A stretch of 8,832 nt of DNA from Chloroflexia bacterium (lineage in GTDB: Bacteria; Chloroflexota; Chloroflexia; Thermomicrobiales; JALYUS01): NCBI GenBank assembly GCA_025928215.1, contig JAICJW010000176.1, positions 1 to 8,832 on the forward strand, read 5' to 3'. The position numbers and the translations under genes are program-made. Under the pieces are notes generated by a model. The model ran no database searches and was not told the DNA's origin. It saw nothing but the letters and a program-made list of their open reading frames with translations. Every line of letters begins with the position of its first letter. Positions within the stretch are counted from its first letter, which is position 1. Shown here piece after piece: positions 5,887-8,832 of this stretch.

Positions 5887-6387
5887 CTATGGAGTGGGAA
5901 GGTGAAACCCTGCCGCCTGCGCGTCCGCCTCCGTGGCGAAACAAATTTCCGGCTTGATCTGGTCATAGTTGGCGCTTCCCGGAAGGTGATAGACCGTTCG
6001 CAGGCTTTCGAGCCGCCCCTTGACAGGGTGGTCATCAGGGCATGCACCCTGCTTCGGGAGCACGCCAGGGCTGCGCGCCACCACTGAGGAAATCAGCGCT
6101 GATGCTTGTGCCGCGGGCGTTTCGATGATCGTCGCCACCCTGGTTGGAATGTCCGCGACGGATGTCTGAGCGCGCGCGATTGGCGTCTCCACCACCGGTG
6201 CCGCCGCACTGGCAATGCGCGCGATCGGCGTCTGCACGATTCCCGCCGCCACGGGCGTCGGTGTGGGCGGGGTATTGCCACCTCCACACGCGGTCAGCAG
6301 AAGAGCCGCGATGATCGTCGCCCACCCGGACAGCACGACGCGTCGTACAGCAATCCGTCCGACGAGTGGGTACTGCGGTCTGTCCAT
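5887..6387 (-). CDS. Small lipoprotein with C-terminal sunset-like domain
   Basis: The product has 166 residues. The signal peptide ends in a clear lipobox LTAC with Cys34, followed by GGGNTPPTPTP. Residues 48-105 are an Ala/Thr/Ile-rich linker with repeated phrases (VQTPIAR, VETPIAR, IETPAAQ), probably a stalk. Residues 116-160 match the sunset-like pattern: CPDDHPVKG, then VYHLPGSANYDQIKPEICF, then TEADAQAAGF. In the usual form the core is PIKGN, YH-PG, Y, PE-x-C/F and an AAG-F/Y end; such domains occur in secreted bacterial proteins and are thought to bind metal. Candidate ligands here are Cys116, His120, His134 and Cys149. The start is supported by a strong AGGAGG at 6394-6399, 6 nt before ATG. 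It stands alone, divergent from the acyltransferase gene. Lipoprotein status is firm, domain identity likely, metal binding inferred. Confidence 0.88.
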   Translation of the reverse strand: MDRPQYPLVGRIAVRRVVLSGWATIIAALLLTACGGGNTPPTPTPVAAGIVQTPIARIASAAAPVVETPIARAQTSVADIPTRVATIIETPAAQASALISSVVARSPGVLPKQGACPDDHPVKGRLESLRTVYHLPGSANYDQIKPEICFATEADAQAAGFHLPTP

Positions 6388-6407
6388 CGCGAACCTCCTC
6401 TCCTACA

Positions 6408-6413
6408 ATTCTA
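6408..6413 (-). promoter_or_regulatory. Possible -10 box for the sunset-domain lipoprotein gene
   Basis: On the minus strand this reads TAGAAT, five of six matches to the -10 consensus, about 20 nt upstream of the start codon and close to the AGGAGG site. That would give a very short leader. No good -35 hexamer is present. It overlaps the first unit of a 9-bp tandem repeat. Confidence 0.3.
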
Positions 6414-6427
6414 ACCGCTCTAACCGC
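6410..6427. repeat. Perfect tandem 9-bp repeat in a divergent promoter region
   Basis: TCTAACCGC occurs twice back to back (6410-6418 and 6419-6427). A related CCGCTCTAG follows at 6428-6436. The position, overlapping a candidate -10 box for the minus-strand lipoprotein gene, would suit binding of a regulator, but two copies of a 9-mer may also be a simple duplication. Confidence 0.5.
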
Positions 6428-6486
6428 CCGCTCTAGTTGAGAGACGAAAAAGGAAGCGGGCGAGTTCCGGTTGTCGTGTCGTCGGG

Positions 6487-6492
6487 TACAAT
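6487..6492 (+). promoter_or_regulatory. Possible -10 box for the acyltransferase gene
   Basis: TACAAT in the context GGGTACAATACGC matches the -10 consensus at five of six positions and lies about 70 nt before the ATG at 6561. The -35 candidate TTCCGG (6465-6470, 16-bp spacer) is poor. Confidence 0.35.
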
Positions 6493-6560
6493 ACGCTGCA
6501 CGATCCATCGCGCGGAGCGCAACGGCAGGGAATGCCGCGTTGTGGTGGGAAGGAGACCTG

Positions 6561-7220
6561 ATGATCGCATTCGTGGAGTCGCCATTGGCGGCGCATATCT
6601 GGGCGGCATTCACGTTCAAGTATATCGTGCTGCCTCCGCTTCTCTTCCTCATCGGCGCAATCCCGTCCGCTCATCTTATCGCACGCCGCCGGGGGATCAA
6701 CGATCTCCGGGCCACCGGCTCCCAAAACGTCGGCGCATCCAATATCGCGCGGCAGGCCGGGCGGAAGTGGGGGGCGCTGACGCTCATCGCGGATGCGCTC
6801 AAGGCGTTTATGCCGATTGCCCTCCTCCGAGGGTTCGGGATTATCCGCGAGAGTGACATTTTGTGGGTCGGCGCGCTGCTGATGCTCGGCCATAACTACA
6901 CGCCCTTCCTCGGATGGCGCGGGGGCAAAGGCGTGAGCGTGATTGGCGGCATCCTCTGCTATCTCAGCCTCGGATCGGTTCTCATCAGCTTGATTCCGGC
7001 GATCCTCGTCTATCGTGCATTGCGCTGGGTTCCCGGTCTGACGATTGCCCTGCTGCTGACGTTTGAGGCGTGCGCCGTGATCGGACGATTGTCGCTGACG
7101 GCCAAACTGGCCCCGCTCGTCTTTGGCCTTATCTCGCTGATCGCGACGGTGCCGAACGTGATCCGCACGCCAAGCCAGGGGATACCGCCGGTGCTGCGCG
7201 GCGACGGCTCGACGTACTGA
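6561..7220 (+). CDS. plsY: PlsY-family glycerol-3-phosphate acyltransferase, divergent C-terminus
   Basis: The product has 219 residues and several membrane segments (about 20-40, 72-90, 100-112, 126-150, 157-177, 182-198). PlsY transfers an acyl group from acyl phosphate to sn-glycerol-3-phosphate, the first step of phospholipid synthesis, in the cytoplasmic membrane. Motif 1 is present as IPSAHLIA (34-41), then GIND-R and GSQNVGASN (53-61); motif 2 as GHNYTPFLGWRGGKGVS (110-126). The usual motif 3 (H..N..R....GTE) is not recognisable: the corresponding C-terminus reads TVPNVIRTPSQG, keeping Asn199 and Arg202 but not the His, and there is no GTE. The N-terminus is about 20 residues longer than usual. 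GGAG with 6 nt spacing supports ATG at 6561. It is monocistronic here. The family is firm; whether it is the housekeeping enzyme or a paralogue is open, so the symbol is provisional. Confidence 0.9.
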   Translation: MIAFVESPLAAHIWAAFTFKYIVLPPLLFLIGAIPSAHLIARRRGINDLRATGSQNVGASNIARQAGRKWGALTLIADALKAFMPIALLRGFGIIRESDILWVGALLMLGHNYTPFLGWRGGKGVSVIGGILCYLSLGSVLISLIPAILVYRALRWVPGLTIALLLTFEACAVIGRLSLTAKLAPLVFGLISLIATVPNVIRTPSQGIPPVLRGDGSTY

Positions 7221-7240
7221 GCGACGCATCTGTTCGCCGG

Positions 7241-8353
7241 TCACTTCTGGGGCGTGGCCGTCCCAAAGAGTGATGAGGCCGTTGAGAGGGCAGTCGGCGC
7301 CCGTGTGACGGCGGCGCTCGTCGCTGCCGGAGTCACCGTCACTTGCGCTCCCGCCGGGACGAACGACGTGGAAGCGACGATCGCGTCAATATCACTCCGG
7401 TGCGTGCCGACCCGATCCGCCGACAGACCAAATCGCTTGCCGCCATGGTCCACAAACCAGACCGCGACGGCAACCGACTCACCATTCTGCGTGTACGAGC
7501 CGGTGAGGAGTTTCGCCGGCTCGCCGCCGACGGTCACATCCTGCGTCGGGTCGGACTTGAATGCGATCTTCGGATCGCTCGCGCCGGCATCACGGAACGC
7601 AGCTACGTCCTCGTCGAGCGTTTTCGTCGAGACATAGATTGTGACGGAGAAGCGCACGCGATCGGGGCCGGTGAGTTGCAGGAGGGGCTGCGCTTTGTCC
7701 AGCGTCCCATTCTCATCGCGCGTGTCGAACGTGTCCTTTTGCCAATCGGTGGGGAAGCGCACGGTGATGCGGTTCTCAGGGTCGGTCCAGCTATCCGTCG
7801 GCCCATGGAGCGCCGGAGCGACCAATGCAGCGGTGGTCGCGGGTGTTGTCACTGTGGCCGGTACGGTCGTGGGCGTCGCGCTCGCGATGGCGCTCACGGC
7901 GGTAGTAACGGTCGCGGCCGCCGCGACGCTTTGTGCCTGCGGCGTGCCGGATGCGTCAGCGGTGTTTCCCCCCTTGCGCGTCGTGACGAGCACAACGGCG
8001 GCAATGACCGCGAGCATCACGAGGAGCAGGATAGCTGGACCGACGATGCCCATGCGCCGCCGCTTCGGCGGTGGCCGCAGCGGTGGTGGAGCGCCGCTGA
8101 TCGGATACGAGGGAGGAAGGCCGCGCGTGCTCACCCCGCGCGTGGCAGCGGATGGATCGCCGTATACCGGTGTGCCGGGCGGGTAGCCGGGCGGCGCGGC
8201 ATTGGGCGGGTACGATGGCGGCGGCGCAAAACCGGACGGATGGGAAGGCGGCGGTTCGAGTTCCGCCGCATCCGATCCGGGCGGAGATGAGTACGGACGC
8301 TCCGGCTGCGTCGCGCCCGATTCAGGATCGTACGGCACTCCACCTCTCGTCAT
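7241..8353 (-). CDS. Proline-rich single-pass membrane protein with extracellular PsbP-like domain
   Basis: The product has 370 residues. Residues 1-96 are cytoplasmic and rich in Pro, Tyr, Gly and Ser (PPPSYPP, GYPPG, LPPSYP). KRRR (97-100) precedes a single membrane helix (101-124), giving an N-in/C-out topology. An Ala/Thr linker (129-182) leads to a folded domain at about 184-332, with TVRFPTDWQKDTF, VRFSVTIYVSTKTLDEDVAA, TVGGEPAKLLTGSY and VAVAVWFVDHGGKRFGLSA. This looks like the PsbP/Mog1-type fold common in secreted bacterial proteins of unknown role. A further Thr/Ala tail (338-370) ends the protein. The frame is open upstream to 8584, but ATG at 8353 has AAGGAG 10 nt before it and a candidate promoter upstream. 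Convergent with the acyltransferase gene, 20 nt between stops. Function unknown. Confidence 0.87.
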   Translation of the reverse strand: MTRGGVPYDPESGATQPERPYSSPPGSDAAELEPPPSHPSGFAPPPSYPPNAAPPGYPPGTPVYGDPSAATRGVSTRGLPPSYPISGAPPPLRPPPKRRRMGIVGPAILLLVMLAVIAAVVLVTTRKGGNTADASGTPQAQSVAAAATVTTAVSAIASATPTTVPATVTTPATTAALVAPALHGPTDSWTDPENRITVRFPTDWQKDTFDTRDENGTLDKAQPLLQLTGPDRVRFSVTIYVSTKTLDEDVAAFRDAGASDPKIAFKSDPTQDVTVGGEPAKLLTGSYTQNGESVAVAVWFVDHGGKRFGLSADRVGTHRSDIDAIVASTSFVPAGAQVTVTPAATSAAVTRAPTALSTASSLFGTATPQK

Positions 8354-8363
8354 GGCACCATCG

Positions 8364-8369
8364 CTCCTT
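8364..8369 (-). promoter_or_regulatory. Ribosome binding site for the proline-rich membrane protein
   Basis: AAGGAG on the minus strand lies 10 nt before the ATG at 8353. This favours that start over the upstream ATG at 8584, which would overlap the divergent lipoprotein gene. A three-codon frame (ATG GTG CCA TGA, 8361 to 8350) lies between and overlaps the real start as ATGA. Confidence 0.6.
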
Positions 8370-8413
8370 CGCGGATAGAAGGGATATTCGGGGCGCAATC
8401 GTTCAGGAAGTCT

Positions 8414-8442
8414 AGTATATGGATAGATGCGCTCTCTGAATA
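8414..8442 (-). promoter_or_regulatory. Candidate promoter for the proline-rich membrane protein
   Basis: Read on the minus strand, TATTCA (8442-8437) and TATACT (8419-8414) are separated by 17 bp. The -10 matches consensus at five of six positions, the -35 at three. Transcription would start about 55 nt before the start codon. This supports the start at 8353, since an initiation codon at 8584 would lie upstream of the promoter. Confidence 0.4.
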
Positions 8443-8452
8443 GTGCGTCATC

Positions 8453-8464
8453 GGAACCTGTTCC
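8453..8464. promoter_or_regulatory. Palindrome GGAACCTGTTCC, operator candidate
   Basis: Two perfect 5-bp arms, GGAAC and GTTCC, are separated by CT. The site lies about 10 bp upstream of the candidate -35 at 8437-8442 and in the middle of the divergent gap, so it could serve either gene. The half-sites recall LexA-type GAAC/GTTC sites, but the 2-bp spacing does not fit the known 4-bp form. Confidence 0.4.
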
Positions 8465-8578
8465 CCGCGCCCCGCGTTCTATAGATTGTATCGGCCTCTC
8501 CTTTTTGATACGCTCCTCGCATGAGGACGTACAGATACGCTCGGGGCCTTCGCTTGGAATGCGTGGGGGTTCGGCAGG

Positions 8579-8832
8579 ATGCATCGCTCGCTGAGAGGGT
8601 TCGTCGTGTGTGGCATCGCCCTGCTCATTGGCTGTGGGGGGGGCAGCATTACTGTGCCGCCGACGCCGACTTCTCTTCCGCCGACGCCAACCGCGACGCC
8701 CGTTTCCACCGCCACGGCCCTTCCCACTGCCACGATCGCCCCGACCGTGACGCCGGTTCCCACCGCCACGCCCCTTCCGCCTGCGGCGACACCGACGAGC
8801 GCGCCGGTATCGCGCGTGCCGCTCGGCAGCGC
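8579..8832 (+). CDS. Lipoprotein N-terminus with Thr/Pro-rich linker, cut by window edge
   Basis: The frame is open from ATG at 8579 to the right edge, 84 complete codons. The first 19 residues are a short lipoprotein signal peptide (MHRSLRG, hydrophobic VVCGIALLI, lipobox LLIGC with Cys19) followed by GGGS. Everything after that in view is linker: PPTPTSLPPTPTATP and further Thr/Pro/Ala/Val repeats, so the folded part lies outside and the function cannot be told. A GGGGG tract at 8565-8569 is the likely ribosome binding site, 9 nt before ATG; AGG directly abutting the ATG is too close. The Cys19 codon is followed at once by eight G, a slippage-prone tract. Divergent from the proline-rich membrane protein gene. 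Confidence 0.82.
   Translation, partial: MHRSLRGFVVCGIALLIGCGGGSITVPPTPTSLPPTPTATPVSTATALPTATIAPTVTPVPTATPLPPAATPTSAPVSRVPLGS
8695..8778 (+). repeat. 30-nt imperfect direct repeat, 54-nt period, inside the lipoprotein linker
   Basis: Positions 8695-8724 and 8749-8778 agree at 27 of 30 bases and are in the same reading frame, 18 codons apart. They encode TPVSTATALP and TPVPTATPLP. This suggests the Thr/Pro linker grew by in-frame duplication, and that its length may differ between strains. Confidence 0.6.

Noticed and set aside
6420..7244. 274-codon minus-strand frame opposite the acyltransferase gene
   Set aside because: The plus strand encodes conserved PlsY motifs. The minus-strand product is Arg/Gln-rich with no hydrophobic core, typical of an antisense frame in GC-rich DNA.
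7343..8290. 315-codon plus-strand frame opposite the proline-rich membrane protein
   Set aside because: The product is Arg/Gly-rich low complexity with no domain. The opposite strand has a membrane helix, a folded domain and a promoter-like upstream region.

Overview
The window is a GC-rich bacterial chromosomal segment with nine protein-coding genes, two of them cut by the window edges. I see no RNA genes, CRISPR array, transposase or phage genes. The organism is probably a member of the Chloroflexota. This is an inference from four secreted or surface proteins with Thr/Pro/Ala-rich linkers typical of that phylum, an intergenic palindromic repeat beginning CCTCACCCCCTGACC of a type I recall from such genomes, and the mix of families. 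No rRNA or marker gene is present to prove it.

Layout from left to right. At 1-974 (minus) is the N-terminal part of a circularly permuted ATP-grasp protein (COG2308 type). At 1158-2459 (plus) is a lipoprotein with an Ig/YtkA-like region, a DUF4232-like four-cysteine domain and an NTF2-like tail. At 2467-4818 (minus) is a two-gene operon: a cyclic-nucleotide-domain/patatin-like phospholipase of the NTE type, followed by a small DUF4440/SnoaL-like protein. At 4998-5768 (plus) is a classical short-chain dehydrogenase/reductase with a GTG start. At 5887-6387 (minus) is a small lipoprotein ending in a sunset-like domain. At 6561-7220 (plus) is a PlsY-family glycerol-3-phosphate acyltransferase. 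At 7241-8353 (minus) is a proline-rich single-pass membrane protein with an extracellular PsbP-like domain. From 8579 to the right edge (plus) is the start of another lipoprotein.

Strands alternate almost gene by gene, so the four divergent gaps (975-1157, 4819-4997, 6388-6560, 8354-8578) are the likely control regions. Convergent gene ends nearly touch (7 and 20 nt), except at 5769-5886, which holds a palindromic repeat element. No gap exceeds 300 bases. The gaps carry a degenerate heptamer tandem repeat, several short dyads, a 9-bp tandem repeat and some candidate -10 boxes.

The theme is the cell envelope: lipid synthesis (PlsY), a probable lipid hydrolase (patatin), and four lipoproteins or membrane proteins. 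I found no convincing multi-gene novel system. The best leads are domain-level oddities: a cyclic-nucleotide domain without its phosphate-binding arginine, a P-loop-less central domain in the patatin protein, a PlsY without a recognisable third motif, and a cysteine-bearing sunset-like lipoprotein.
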